Source: JBBIMS01 sp964531645 (lineage in GTDB: Bacteria > Acidobacteriota > Aminicenantia > JBFLYD01 > JBBIMS01). Taken from it: DNA of 64,000 nucleotides. This document shows positions 8,569 to 17,766 of the stretch, piece after piece. Within the stretch, counting starts at the first letter, position 1. Every line of letters starts with the position of its first letter. A program made the position numbers and the translations under genes. The notes beneath the pieces were generated by a model. It ran no database searches and was not told the DNA's origin. It saw nothing but the letters and a program-made list of their open reading frames with translations. The DNA lies in the NCBI GenBank assembly GCA_964531645.1, contig CAZHEF010000006.1, positions 1 to 64,000 of the forward strand, given 5' to 3'.

Positions 8569-8588
8569 TTTTTAGTCTCTTTAAATAA

Positions 8589-8672
8589 TGCCGAAGAGGG
8601 GAGTCGAACCCCTACGGGCTTTCGCCCACTACACCCTGAATGTAGCGCGTCTTCCATTTCCGCCACTTCGGC
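8589..8672 (-). tRNA. tRNA-Leu (anticodon CAG)
   Basis: On the minus strand a type II tRNA folds cleanly: acceptor GCCGAAG/CTTCGGC plus discriminator A, a D arm, anticodon stem CTACA/TGTAG with loop TTCAGGG (anticodon CAG), a long variable arm with hairpin GGGC-GAAA-GCCC, and a T arm with GGTTCGA. The long variable arm and the anticodon identify leucine. The 3' CCA is not encoded. Confidence 0.96.
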
Positions 8673-8684
8673 ACATGCAATTTT

Positions 8685-8714
8685 ATTATCGACCAAGTGA
8701 GATTTTTTTGTCAA
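8685..8714 (-). promoter_or_regulatory. Promoter of tRNA-Leu (TTGACA-N18-GATAAT)
   Basis: Minus-strand TTGACA at 8709-8714 and GATAAT at 8685-8690 with an 18-bp spacer, ending 12 bases before the mature tRNA 5' end. The remaining 8715-8950 gap is AT-rich and shows nothing I can identify. Confidence 0.6.
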
Positions 8715-8950
8715 ATGTTGAAAAGGTAAAAATCAGAAATTTAAAATTGAAAATTTTAAAATTCAACTCTTTGAAAGGACGGTTCAGCTGTAGGCTGTGA
8801 GATTGTAGATTTCCGCTTGTAAGCTGAAGCATTAATTATTCAGAAACATTTTCAGGAGAGTATCTCTAAATTCAGCAGGCGCAGTTAGAAAGAATTTTTT
8901 AACTCAAAGGTCTATTTTTATATCATTTATCTTCCTGAATTTTAATTTTG

Positions 8951-10936
8951 TCAATATTTTTCTAGTTCTTTTAAAAATGCCTTTGCCTCCCTTTCCTTTG
9001 AAGTCCCATTACTGATTGCATTCCTGAAATGATATATTGCTTTATTCTTATTTTTTGATTTCATGTATATTATCCCGAGCTCATAATGAATATCCGGGTC
9101 TGTGGGAATTAGATCAATGGCAGATTCAAATTGTTCAATTGCTTTTTCTCGCAATCCCTCCCTTTCATACAAGAACCCAAGGGATTTTCGAGCAAGAAAA
9201 GAAGCTTTTTTCTCCTCAACAAATACAAGTATTTCCACTTTCTCTCCTTTAACCTTTTCCTCACCAATTTTCCCCTTTCCTTTAACCTTCTCATACTCAA
9301 CAGCAAGTTTCCAGTGTTTTTCAGCATTTTCCTTCTCTCCAAGCGTATGGTAAGCGGAGCCAAGATTGTAATGGGCAACAGCAAAATTTCTATCCAGTTC
9401 AATTGATTTTTTATATTCCTCAATCGCCTCATAGAACTTCCCTTTTTGAGAAGGTATATTTCCAAGATGATTGTATGCATAATGGAGATAGAACATGTCT
9501 CCGCAATTTATTGCGTTTCTGCAATAAATTTCTGCTTCATCAAGTTTTCCAAGGTCGAATAGAATCAGGGAAAGGTTGTAATTGACTTTAAAGGATTTTG
9601 GATTTTCAGATAAAGCTCTTTTCCATGCCTCAATCGCTCCATCAATATTTCCCCTTTCGACACAAGTAATAGCCACCTCATTTAAATAGTCAACAATTTC
9701 TCCTCCCCCTGTAGTCCGAAATTTTTGAGGGTATTGAAATTCTTTTTCAGGGGATCTTCCTTTTAGAACTTCTATCCCCTTTTTAATAAATGGGCCTTTT
9801 TCGTCCCCTTCCAATGGTTCAACATAAATATCAGGTCTTATTCCTTTCCCTTCCACTGTTTCTCCATTCAAACGATGAAATGTAGCGATGGGAATTCTAA
9901 TTGCGATTTTCCCAATCCTATATGTATGAGCAAATCCCGGGCAAAAGCCAGTTGTCTTTTCCCCTACTAAAACTCCTCTACCGGAATCTTTAAAAGCGTA
10001 ATGAAAAACTCACAGTCGCTAGCGCTGAATCTATCCACTATAATTACAACTTTCCCTTTGTAAACCTTTCACCTGGAGCAATAAATAAAGATTGGACAGA
10101 TTCCCTTGTATTTTTTAAATCAATTCCTATTTGTGCTCTGTAAAGTCCTGGTTTTAGAAATACTATTTTGCCACAATAAGTTGTTTCATTGAAAAATCTT
10201 CTTGCAAAAATTCCCCAGGGCCCTCCTCTATTACCCCTCAAGTCAAGAATTATTCCCTTTGTTTCGCTGAAGCTATCAAGGGCATCATTGAATTGTTTAA
10301 AGATTTTTTCATGGAAAGACGGAATTTTGATATAGCCTATTTCATTATCAAGGAGTCTATATTCGATTTTAGGTTCCCATTTAAGATTTCTTGGGTCTAA
10401 AATAACCATCTCAAACTCTTTAATTTCTCCTGAGATATTTTTAAATTTTACAGAAATTTTTTCCCCTGGCTTTCCCCAGTAATTGTGAAGGGATTTTATG
10501 AATTCATTAAAGACCTGCCATTTATTTCAATTATTACATCTCCCTTTCTCAATCCCGCTTTCTCTGTAGGAGAATCTTCGGTTACTGAAATAATCTTTAA
10601 GCCCTCTTCTATTTTTTCAGTTCTTGAACCTGGAACTCCCATTCCAAATTGTGGTTCTATAACGATAAAATGGGGATTTCCAACTTCAGCAACTATATTT
10701 CTGATAATCTCAACAAATTCATCTTCACTCTTACACTTTTCCACCATTGGTCTATATTTTTTCACAAGCTCATCCCAGTTTACATTTCTAAGACCAAAAT
10801 AGGGATAGCTCTCCTTAACAAACACCGAAAACCTGTCAAATCCTTTCAAAGCACCTTTTGTTGAAAAAGCTGATAGAAGGGAGAAAGAAATTAAAAAGGT
10901 AAAAATTAAAAATGAAAAATTCCTTTTTCTCACCAT
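8951..10936 (-). pseudogene. S41-family (C-terminal processing type) protease with PDZ and TPR domains, broken by three frameshifts
   Basis: Read in order on the minus strand, three frames join into one protein. The first part has a signal peptide, an N-terminal domain and a PDZ domain ending VIIEINGRS. The second is a peptidase core with ILDLRGNRGG and a catalytic-Ser-like segment DRFSASDCEFF, then KDSGRGVLVGEKTTG. The third is a C-terminal region (9871 down to 8951) with about five TPR-like repeats. Frame changes fall at 10509-10511, 10051-10053 and 10004-10008. Adding one base to a short A or T run restores the frame each time. Intact, it would be a periplasmic serine protease of about 660 residues. 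Either this is genuine decay or there are homopolymer errors in the sequence. Domain assignment is confident; its status as a pseudogene is not. Confidence 0.75.
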
Positions 10937-11100
10937 TTTCCCTCCACGATTCTATTATAACAAATTTCAGGCTACAAAATATTTTTTCGGGAGAAAATTT
11001 GTCTACTTCTTACTTTTAATAATTTTCTGAACTTTTAAAAAATTTTATTTTCCAATTTTGAATTTTGCCCTTTTGCACATAGACTTTCTAATTTCTCGTC

Positions 11101-11123
11101 TTGCCAGTCTCGCTTTTCTCGCT
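11101..11123 (+). repeat. Dispersed intergenic repeat, copy 1
   Basis: CTTGCCAGTCTCGCTTTTCTCGCT-type element (last 20 bases at 11104-11123 identical to copy 3 at 54361-54380). It lies between the UbiA gene and the S41 gene. The core has a direct repeat TCTCGC-TTT-TCTCGC. Confidence 0.65.
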
Positions 11124-11129
11124 AATCTC

Positions 11130-12032
11130 TTAGTGAAAGACAAGAGCTGAGATTATGAAGATGAGGATAAGAGTAAGAATTAGAGAAAAGAAAGGTTTTT
11201 TAATTAGAACCTCTGGCTCATCCGCAAGAACTTTGTCCTTTGACATTCTCAAGAATATCCAGACAATGAGAACAAGGAAAAATGGGATTGAGAGGATAAA
11301 GGTTATAATTTTTTCCTTCCAGGAGAACCATACAAAAAGGGAAAAACAGGATAAAGCAGAGAGAATTATAAAGATTAAAAGGGATTTATGGGTGTATCCT
11401 GAAAAGGATTTTCTGTAAGCTTTTGCTCTTTCAATACCAAGATTTTTTAACTCTGATAACCTTTTTGTAGAAAGAAGGAAATTTCCAGCAAGCCAGAAAA
11501 ATAAAGGGAGGAGAAGGGGTGGAAAATCTTTAGCGCCAGCTGAGAACCAACCTATCAAAAGCCTTATCGGATTGTTCACAGATTCAGATATGGAATCAAG
11601 GAATGAAACATCCTTTAGTCTCATCGGCTTTACATTGTATAGAATTCCAGCGACAAAAAGTAAAAGAAGGGAAAAGGTGGTCAAGGATGAAAAATATAGA
11701 AGGGAAATGGAAATTGAAAAGATGAATAGGAATATTGCAATTAGAACAAGTCTTCCTTTCTTTACCTCACCTCTTACAAGAGGTCTCTCCTTTTTTAAAG
11801 GATGATGGATGTCGAAAGGAGCATCAGCAATTTCATTGATTATATAATTTAAAAAAGAGATTGAAACTGTAAGAATAAAGGCTATAAATGAATCAAAAAT
11901 TATTTTAAGAAACTCAGGAGAATTAATTGGAACTTTTTTGAGGAGAAGGTAAAAATAAGTTCCAACAAAAATTGCAATGCTTCTTGGCCATCTCTCCACC
12001 CTCATTGCTCTAAGGTAAGGGTTCTTAATCAT
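11130..12032 (-). CDS. UbiA-family prenyltransferase
   Basis: 300 residues, strongly hydrophobic with about eight or nine membrane segments. The first Asp-rich motif is NEIADAPFDIHHPLKKERPL, the NDxxDxxxD-type signature that binds Mg and the prenyl diphosphate. A second acidic segment (DVSFLDSISESVNNP) is present though weaker than usual. Members transfer a prenyl chain onto an aromatic or sugar acceptor, as in quinone, haem or decaprenylphosphoryl-ribose synthesis. The paired motif KERPLVRGEV resembles the decaprenyl-phosphate phosphoribosyltransferase/UbiA-like subgroup. Its start overlaps the end of a methyltransferase gene by four bases, so the two probably modify the same product. The acceptor cannot be read from the sequence. 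Confidence 0.82.
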   Translation of the reverse strand: MIKNPYLRAMRVERWPRSIAIFVGTYFYLLLKKVPINSPEFLKIIFDSFIAFILTVSISFLNYIINEIADAPFDIHHPLKKERPLVRGEVKKGRLVLIAIFLFIFSISISLLYFSSLTTFSLLLLFVAGILYNVKPMRLKDVSFLDSISESVNNPIRLLIGWFSAGAKDFPPLLLPLFFWLAGNFLLSTKRLSELKNLGIERAKAYRKSFSGYTHKSLLIFIILSALSCFSLFVWFSWKEKIITFILSIPFFLVLIVWIFLRMSKDKVLADEPEVLIKKPFFSLILTLILIFIISALVFH

Positions 12033-12901
12033 ATTTTCCTCGCATAGATTTCAAGAGAATCCATGAGGGGAAGAATAATAGGAATTCTCTTTAAAGTGGG
12101 TTTTAAAAATTTTAACTCCGCCAATTTCTTTAAAAGCTTTATCCTTGATGCAATATAATAAAGGGAAAATCTCCATTTGTACCTTTTTAATTTAACAATT
12201 TCAAATCCTTTTGAATTAAGCAAATAAAGAAGAGACTCCTTTGAAAAAAATCCAATGTGGGCAGGTCTGAAATGCCACCATTTCTCTCCCATTAACTTTG
12301 CAGTAAAGCTCATTATATCAGGGGTCACCAAAACACAGATTCCATTATTTTTCAATAATTTCCATACTTTCTCAATTGTCTCTTTAGGATTTGGAACATG
12401 CTCGATTATATCGATTAAAGCTATAACTTCAAAAAAATTTTCAGGAAAATCAACAGTCAAAAAATCACCTTTTGCAATCTCAAGCCCATATCTTTTTCTT
12501 GCTACATCCACTGCCCATGAGCTAAGTTCAACACCATAAACCTTCCAGCCTTTTTTTTTCGCAAGGTTCATCATTATACCCGTGGCACTTCCTACATCAA
12601 GAAATGTTCCCTTATCCTTTGATAATTTATTCAAAGTTTTAAGTATATCTTTAAAATTTCCGCTTCTACCCTTTTCTTCCTCAACATACTCAGAGTCAAC
12701 AATCTCTTTATAAATTTCAGATACTTCAACAGGTGGAAAAGGATCTGAGAAAATAAAATTACAATCCATGCATTTTAAAAGATTCCAGTGTTTCCCATAC
12801 TGATAATCAGTGATTTTAAATTCTTCAACCTTCACAGATTCAATATTTCCTTTTCTCCAAAGTTTAGTATTCTTTGAGCCACACAGTGGACAGTATCTCA
12901 T
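12029..12901 (-). CDS. Class I SAM-dependent methyltransferase with N-terminal zinc-ribbon
   Basis: 290 residues. The N-terminus has two CxxC pairs (CPLC at 4-7 and CMDC at about 44-47), a small zinc ribbon found in many sugar- or polyketide-type methyltransferases. The SAM-binding motif I is FLDVGSATG (100-108), and the acidic motif follows (VYGVEL). Further motifs include ALIDIIEHVPNP and a C-terminal segment GEKWWHFRPAHIGFF seen in this broad family. Neighbouring UbiA suggests action on a prenylated or lipid-linked substrate. A minus-strand extended -10 (TGT-TATAAA at 12916-12921) lies 14 bases before the ATG. The substrate is unknown. Confidence 0.82.
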   Translation of the reverse strand: MRYCPLCGSKNTKLWRKGNIESVKVEEFKITDYQYGKHWNLLKCMDCNFIFSDPFPPVEVSEIYKEIVDSEYVEEEKGRSGNFKDILKTLNKLSKDKGTFLDVGSATGIMMNLAKKKGWKVYGVELSSWAVDVARKRYGLEIAKGDFLTVDFPENFFEVIALIDIIEHVPNPKETIEKVWKLLKNNGICVLVTPDIMSFTAKLMGEKWWHFRPAHIGFFSKESLLYLLNSKGFEIVKLKRYKWRFSLYYIASRIKLLKKLAELKFLKPTLKRIPIILPLMDSLEIYARKI

Positions 12902-12915
12902 CTTTAAGAAGGATA

Positions 12916-12921
12916 TTTATA
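12916..12921 (-). promoter_or_regulatory. Extended -10 box of the methyltransferase-UbiA operon
   Basis: Minus strand TGT-TATAAA, 14 bases before the ATG at 12901. The -35 at 17 bp (TTTCAA) is weak. No Shine-Dalgarno is obvious. Confidence 0.4.
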
Positions 12922-12950
12922 ACATAAATTTTGATTTATTGAAACCCATG

Positions 12951-12973
12951 AAGCGAGAAAGGCGAGACCTGAG
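12951..12973 (-). repeat. Dispersed intergenic repeat, copy 2 (diverged)
   Basis: The minus strand carries the core GTCTCGCCTTTCTCGCT, one base different from the other copies. It sits between the methyltransferase and the amino acid permease genes. Confidence 0.5.
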
Positions 12974-13019
12974 AGAAAAAAGCCAGATGGCTAAAGAGCG
13001 AAATTGCAAAGAGGTATTC

Positions 13020-14483
13020 TTATAATACCCTTCCCCTGATAACGCTCTTTCTGAATCCATAAAGAACATAAATGGAGAGTCCAATAACAAGCCAGATGCA
13101 AAATCTCACCCATGTTACCCATGGCAGGGAAATCATAAGATATAAGTTTGAGAGGATGCCGAGGATTGGAATTAGAGGGACAAGAGGGGTCTTGAATGGT
13201 CTTGGTCTGTCGGGTTCTTTATATCTGAGGATTATTATCCCTATATTTACAAGAACAAAGGCAAAGAGAGTTCCAATATTTGTAAGCTCCACTGCTTCAT
13301 TTATGTCAACAAAAGCTGCAAAGAAACCTACAAAAACACCTGTCCATATAGTTGTGACATGCGGTGTCTTAAACTTTAGATGAACCCTCGCAAAATACTC
13401 TGGAAGCAACCCATCTCTTGCCATGGAAAAGAAAATTCTTGGTTGTCCAAGCTGAAAAACAAGAAGGACTGCAGTAGTTGCGACAATTGCGCCAAAGGAG
13501 ACAACCCCTGCTACCCAGTTAAGCTTTATTGCATTCAGGGCTGTTGCAAGGGGCTCTGCTGTTGCAAGCATTGAAAATGGAACAATTCCAGTAAGAACAA
13601 GGGTTACAGCGATATAAAGAATTGTTGTGATTGCAAGGGAGCCAATTATCCCAATTGGTAAATCTCTCTTTGGATTCTTTGTTTCCTCCGCAGCTGTAGT
13701 TATAGCATCAAAACCTATATAGGCAAAGAAGACAAGGGCTGCGCCTGTCATTATTCCCTTCCATCCATTGGGAGCAAAGGGAGCCCAGTTTTCGGGCTTT
13801 ACATAGAAAGCTCCAATGGCAATGAACAAAAGAAGTATTCCAATTTTTATTGCAACCATCAGGTTATTGAAAACAGTGCTCTCTTTTATTCCAATTACAA
13901 GGATAACAGTAAGAAATGCAACAATTGCAACAGCTGGAAGATTGAATACTATCGGAACGCCGAGAATGTGGGGGGCATTTTGAATTATCCCTTCCCTCAC
14001 AGCTGTTCTGTAATCCACAACAAGGTAAATTGGAATATCTATTCCAAAACCTCTTAAAAATTCTTTAAAATATCCCGCCCAGCTAACTGCAACTGCAACA
14101 TTTCCAACAGCATACTCAAGAATTAAATCCCAGCCAATTATCCACGCAACAAGCTCACCCATTGTTGCATAAGAGTATGTGTAGGCAGAACCTGCGATTG
14201 GAATCATGGATGCAAACTCAGAGTAAGCAAGGGCGGAGAAACCGCAGGCAATTGCTGTTATTATAAATGAAATTACAAGAGCTGGACCAGCTCCAATATG
14301 ATGGGCAGAACCTGCAGCAGCGGTCCCGGTAACTGCAAATATTCCCGCTCCTACAATTGCACCAATTCCGAGAGCAGTTAGTTCAACAGGACCTAAAACT
14401 CTTTTTAACCTGTGTTCGGGTTCCTCCGCTTCCCTCTTAAGCTCATCAAGAGTCTTTCGAAGGAATAAAGTTTTTAAACTCAT
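13020..14483 (-). CDS. APC-superfamily amino acid permease (cationic amino acid transporter-like)
   Basis: 487 residues with about 12-14 membrane segments. The N-terminal segment ELTALGIGAIVGAGIFAVTG is the APC signature in TM1, and ESTVFNNLMVAIKIGILLLF and GFDAITTAAEETKNPKRDLP are typical of the YfnA/CAT-like group. It imports amino acids by proton symport or exchange; substrate specificity is not evident. The cytoplasmic N-terminus (about 28 residues) is charged. The ATG is five bases after the -10 box, with no Shine-Dalgarno, so the mRNA is probably leaderless. No amino acid catabolic gene is adjacent. Confidence 0.9.
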   Translation of the reverse strand: MSLKTLFLRKTLDELKREAEEPEHRLKRVLGPVELTALGIGAIVGAGIFAVTGTAAAGSAHHIGAGPALVISFIITAIACGFSALAYSEFASMIPIAGSAYTYSYATMGELVAWIIGWDLILEYAVGNVAVAVSWAGYFKEFLRGFGIDIPIYLVVDYRTAVREGIIQNAPHILGVPIVFNLPAVAIVAFLTVILVIGIKESTVFNNLMVAIKIGILLLFIAIGAFYVKPENWAPFAPNGWKGIMTGAALVFFAYIGFDAITTAAEETKNPKRDLPIGIIGSLAITTILYIAVTLVLTGIVPFSMLATAEPLATALNAIKLNWVAGVVSFGAIVATTAVLLVFQLGQPRIFFSMARDGLLPEYFARVHLKFKTPHVTTIWTGVFVGFFAAFVDINEAVELTNIGTLFAFVLVNIGIIILRYKEPDRPRPFKTPLVPLIPILGILSNLYLMISLPWVTWVRFCIWLVIGLSIYVLYGFRKSVIRGRVL

Positions 14484-14488
14484 ATGTT

Positions 14489-14517
14489 AATCTAATCTAA
14501 AGATTAAAAGTTGTCAA
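14489..14517 (-). promoter_or_regulatory. Promoter of the amino acid permease (TTGACA-N17-TAGATT), leaderless
   Basis: Minus-strand TTGACA at 14512-14517 and TAGATT at 14489-14494 with a 17-bp spacer. The start codon at 14483 begins only five bases after the -10, so transcription should start at or beside the A of the ATG. Confidence 0.65.
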
Positions 14518-14606
14518 TTTTTATTCAATCGCCTTTCTTCCATTGTTTTTGGATTGAAAGAATCGAAGGAAAAATTAAAGGAATTGGGTGATAAGGATAT
14601 ATAAAA

Positions 14607-16250
14607 TTAAAACAAATTCGGTGATAAAATTATTAGAGCAGTTCCTACTGCACCTGCCAGTAAACCGTAGAGAATCGTTGGGATGAGGTTCTTTTTTATT
14701 ATCAATCCTTCTTTTCCAATTATCCCAATTGTTGCACACACTGCAACAACATTGTGAACGCAAATCATATTTCCAACTGCTCCTCCAATTACCTGAAGGG
14801 CTAAAATAATAGTTTTTGGAAGTCCAATGATTTGGGCAGTTGCAAATTGGAATCCTGAAAACATTATATTGGAGACCGTGTTGCTTCCCGCAATGTATGC
14901 TCCGAGAATTCCAACAAACGGTGAAAATAGTGAGTAAAATTTTCCTGTCAAAACCGCTATTTCTCTGGCAATCATAACAATCATTGAACTCATATCGAAG
15001 GGATTGACAGATGTGTAAATCATTGTCTGGGAAAGGGCAAGAGCAAAGAGAAGAGCAATTGAGGCAGGAACTAATCTTTTTACTGTTTTCGACCATGCAA
15101 ATTTTATTTCATTCTTTTTCATTTTAAAAATGATATTGGATATTAAGGAAACAAGGATGAAGTAAATGCCTGGATTGTTGAGGAGTATTATGGATTGGGA
15201 AATTTCAGTCGCAAAAATTCTTTTCCATCCGATCAAGAGATTTCCCTCGACAAATTTTTTAACTTCAGGAAAAGCTCTTGTAATAAAGAGAATTAGGGCA
15301 ATGAGGATGTAGGGAAGGAATGCTTTAATTGTTGAAACGCTACTTTTCTCTTCAATAGACGGGATCTTCTCCGATGAAAATTCATAAATTTTTCCAACCC
15401 TTACAATTTTTAATTTGATCAGGAGGTAATAAAATATTATTCCACAAATTGAGCCAAGGAGTGAGGGGAATTCAGGGCCTAAAAGAAATGCTGAGATTGT
15501 ATAAGGAATGGTGAAGGAAAGACCTGCGAAAAGAGCTGGAAAAATAGCACCTTTGAAATCCTCCCTCCTTCCTCCAGTCCATTTTACAAGTAGATATAAG
15601 CTGAGAAGGGGTAAGAAAGTTCCGATTATTCCATGAATTAACGCTACATGACGAGTCAGAAGAACATTAACCCATTGATTGAATTCAATTCCTGAAAGGG
15701 TGAAAACTTTTTGAAACTCTTCGGTTTTGAGAGAGCCTCCAACTCCTCCCCATACTGGAATCCCTATGCAACCAAAGGAGACTGGCGTTGAATTGAAGAT
15801 AAGAACTATCCCTGCTGAGACAATTGCAGGAAAACCCATTCCAAAAATTAAAGGTCCAACAATTGCCCCAGGAGTTCCAAATCCTGCAACTCCCTCAAAA
15901 AAAGCGCATAGAAGCCATGCGAGATTTGCCTGAACCCTTCTATCACCACTCATCCCCATAACAGTTTTTGAGATTGTTTTTATTGCTCCTCCCTCAAGCA
16001 TAGTGAAATAAAGAAGAACAGCTCCAAAAACAATGAGTATTATGTCGAGGGCAATTATAAAACCTTTAAATGTTGCTCCCGCAATCCAAAAGATTGGAGT
16101 TTTCCAGATAAAAAAGGCAAGAATTGCTGAAAAGAGCCATCCTGCAGGCATTGCTTTAAAAGCAGGGAAAGAGAATCGAATCATAAGGATTAGAACAACA
16201 AGTATTGGAAGGAACCCAATTATTGCTCCAGAAAGACTATATAAAGGCAT
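14607..16250 (-). CDS. lctP: L-lactate permease, LctP/LldP family
   Basis: 547 residues, the usual length for the family, with about 12-14 membrane segments. Characteristic blocks include EGVAGFGTPGAIVGPLIFG in the first half and FVGILGAYIAGSNTVSNIMF near the C-terminus, where the family's GSNT motif lies. LctP proteins import lactate (and glycolate) by proton symport. It lies one base from the end of the GlcD-type oxidase gene and must be co-transcribed with it, giving a compact import-and-oxidise unit for lactate or glycolate. No iron-sulphur partner (GlcF or LldE/F/G) is encoded here. Confidence 0.9.
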   Translation of the reverse strand: MPLYSLSGAIIGFLPILVVLILMIRFSFPAFKAMPAGWLFSAILAFFIWKTPIFWIAGATFKGFIIALDIILIVFGAVLLYFTMLEGGAIKTISKTVMGMSGDRRVQANLAWLLCAFFEGVAGFGTPGAIVGPLIFGMGFPAIVSAGIVLIFNSTPVSFGCIGIPVWGGVGGSLKTEEFQKVFTLSGIEFNQWVNVLLTRHVALIHGIIGTFLPLLSLYLLVKWTGGRREDFKGAIFPALFAGLSFTIPYTISAFLLGPEFPSLLGSICGIIFYYLLIKLKIVRVGKIYEFSSEKIPSIEEKSSVSTIKAFLPYILIALILFITRAFPEVKKFVEGNLLIGWKRIFATEISQSIILLNNPGIYFILVSLISNIIFKMKKNEIKFAWSKTVKRLVPASIALLFALALSQTMIYTSVNPFDMSSMIVMIAREIAVLTGKFYSLFSPFVGILGAYIAGSNTVSNIMFSGFQFATAQIIGLPKTIILALQVIGGAVGNMICVHNVVAVCATIGIIGKEGLIIKKNLIPTILYGLLAGAVGTALIILSPNLF

Positions 16251-17660
16251 TTAAAATAATTTTCCTGGATTCAATATGTAATTGGGATCAAACTCCTCTT
16301 TTATTCGCTTCATCAATTCCCAATCTTTCCTCTTAGTCATTTTCAGGAGCTCTTTTTTCAGGAGGCCTATACCGTGCTCACCACTCACTGCTCCTCCAAG
16401 CTCTGAAGCTTTCAGGGCAATCTTTTCGAGAATTTCCTCTGCAATGTTTTTCCAATCTTCAGGAGACATTTTTTCAGGCTTCATGAGAGCGGGATGGAGA
16501 TTACCATCACCTGCATGACCTGCAACGGGAATTTTAACATCGAATTCCTTTGAAATCTCCTTTATAAAGCTCATCATTTTAGGAATTTCAGAAGATGGAA
16601 CAACAACATCACCTGAAAGGACATATGGATCAACACTTTTTATTGCCTCTATCCAGTTCCTCCTAATCTTCCATATCTTTTCTGAACTTGCTTTTTCAGT
16701 GGATGCAATCACATTTAAGACACCTGCCTCAGTAAGAATATCAGACAATTTCTCTCCTACCTCATAAAGCTGATTCTCGTCCTTCTCCTCAAACTGAACA
16801 ATCAGGAATGCCTCTTCATTTCTCTCTAAAGGGAGAGAGATTTTGTTGAATTTCTTTCCAATTTCAACAGATATTCTATCTATAAATTCAATTGCTGAGG
16901 GAATGCTTCCTGTTCCTGAGATTATTCTTTCTATAATTCCAATTGCTGATTCAGGACTATCAAAGGATATGAAAAAATCCATTGTTTTTCCTGGAAGGGG
17001 AACAAGATTCAAAAATATTTTTGAAAATATTGCAAGGGTTCCTTCTGAGCCAACAAGGAATCCAACAAAATTGTATCCGCTTGAATCTTTTCTCCTTTTT
17101 CCTCCAAACTGGACAATTTCTCCATCGGGAAGAACAGCCTCTATTCCCAAGACATGCTTTCCTGTGTTCCCATATTTTATAACTTTTCCTCCTCCCGCAT
17201 TTGTCGCAACATTACCTCCAATAAAACTTATCTCCACACTCATTGGATAACCTGCATAATAAAGACCTTCCTTTTCAATAATTTTGCAAAGATCATTCGT
17301 TATCATTCCTGGCTCAACAACTGCCACCATATTTCTTTTGTCAATCTCGATCAATCTATTCATCCTCTCAAGGGAAAGGACAATTCCTCCGTAAATTGGA
17401 ATGCAACCTCCTGAAAGTCCGCTACCAGCACCTCTCGGAGTAACTGGTATTCTTTCTCTTTTTGCAATTTTTAATATTTCTGAAATATGGTTTGCATTCA
17501 AAGGTTTTAAAACAATTTCAGGAAGGGAGGAGTAGAACTTTCCTGATTCATCCCTTGAATAGCTTTCAAGAGCTTCCCTATCACCATATATTAAATTTTT
17601 ACTTCCGACAATCTCTTCGAACTCTTTAACAAGAGAATCATTCAATTTTCCAAATTCCAT
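16251..17660 (-). CDS. glcD: FAD-linked 2-hydroxyacid oxidase, GlcD/D-lactate dehydrogenase family
   Basis: 469 residues. The PCMH-type FAD-binding domain carries PRGAGSGLSGG at 75-85 and GNVATNAGGGKVIKYG, where the flavin and its pyrophosphate bind. The C-terminal FAD-oxidase domain has VAGHAGDGNLHP and SGEHGIGLLKKE, with the His residues typical of GlcD and D-lactate dehydrogenases. It oxidises D-lactate or glycolate to the 2-oxoacid and passes electrons to the respiratory chain. It precedes the lactate permease by one base. GlcE and GlcF are absent nearby, so a single-subunit D-lactate dehydrogenase is the more likely role. The start codon lies eight bases after a -10 box without a Shine-Dalgarno. 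Confidence 0.88.
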   Translation of the reverse strand: MEFGKLNDSLVKEFEEIVGSKNLIYGDREALESYSRDESGKFYSSLPEIVLKPLNANHISEILKIAKRERIPVTPRGAGSGLSGGCIPIYGGIVLSLERMNRLIEIDKRNMVAVVEPGMITNDLCKIIEKEGLYYAGYPMSVEISFIGGNVATNAGGGKVIKYGNTGKHVLGIEAVLPDGEIVQFGGKRRKDSSGYNFVGFLVGSEGTLAIFSKIFLNLVPLPGKTMDFFISFDSPESAIGIIERIISGTGSIPSAIEFIDRISVEIGKKFNKISLPLERNEEAFLIVQFEEKDENQLYEVGEKLSDILTEAGVLNVIASTEKASSEKIWKIRRNWIEAIKSVDPYVLSGDVVVPSSEIPKMMSFIKEISKEFDVKIPVAGHAGDGNLHPALMKPEKMSPEDWKNIAEEILEKIALKASELGGAVSGEHGIGLLKKELLKMTKRKDWELMKRIKEEFDPNYILNPGKLF

Positions 17661-17668
17661 AGCAATAA

Positions 17669-17697
17669 AGAGTATTAAAAAGATGAGTTTTTGTCAA
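17669..17697 (-). promoter_or_regulatory. Promoter of glcD-lctP (TTGACA-N17-TACTCT), leaderless
   Basis: Minus-strand TTGACA at 17692-17697 and TACTCT at 17669-17674 with a 17-bp spacer. The ATG at 17660 is eight bases further on. It lies back to back with the FKBP promoter. Confidence 0.6.
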
Positions 17698-17707
17698 GAA
17701 GGATTTT

Positions 17708-17736
17708 TTGCTATTTCCGTGATATTCTGATACACT
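17708..17736 (+). promoter_or_regulatory. Promoter of the FKBP lipoprotein gene (TTGCTA-N17-TACACT)
   Basis: Plus-strand TTGCTA (17708-17713), 17-bp spacer, TACACT (17731-17736). The predicted leader is about 25 bases and carries AGGAGG at 17755-17760, seven bases before the GTG start at 17767. Confidence 0.5.
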
Positions 17737-17766
17737 TTTCTTTTATTTTGTTTGAGGAGGAAATTA

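Noticed and set aside
14575..15096. Open frame of 173 codons on the minus strand with many Cys and Ser
   Set aside because: It lies within lctP in another frame; the composition comes from reading hydrophobic codons out of frame, and no domain is recognisable.
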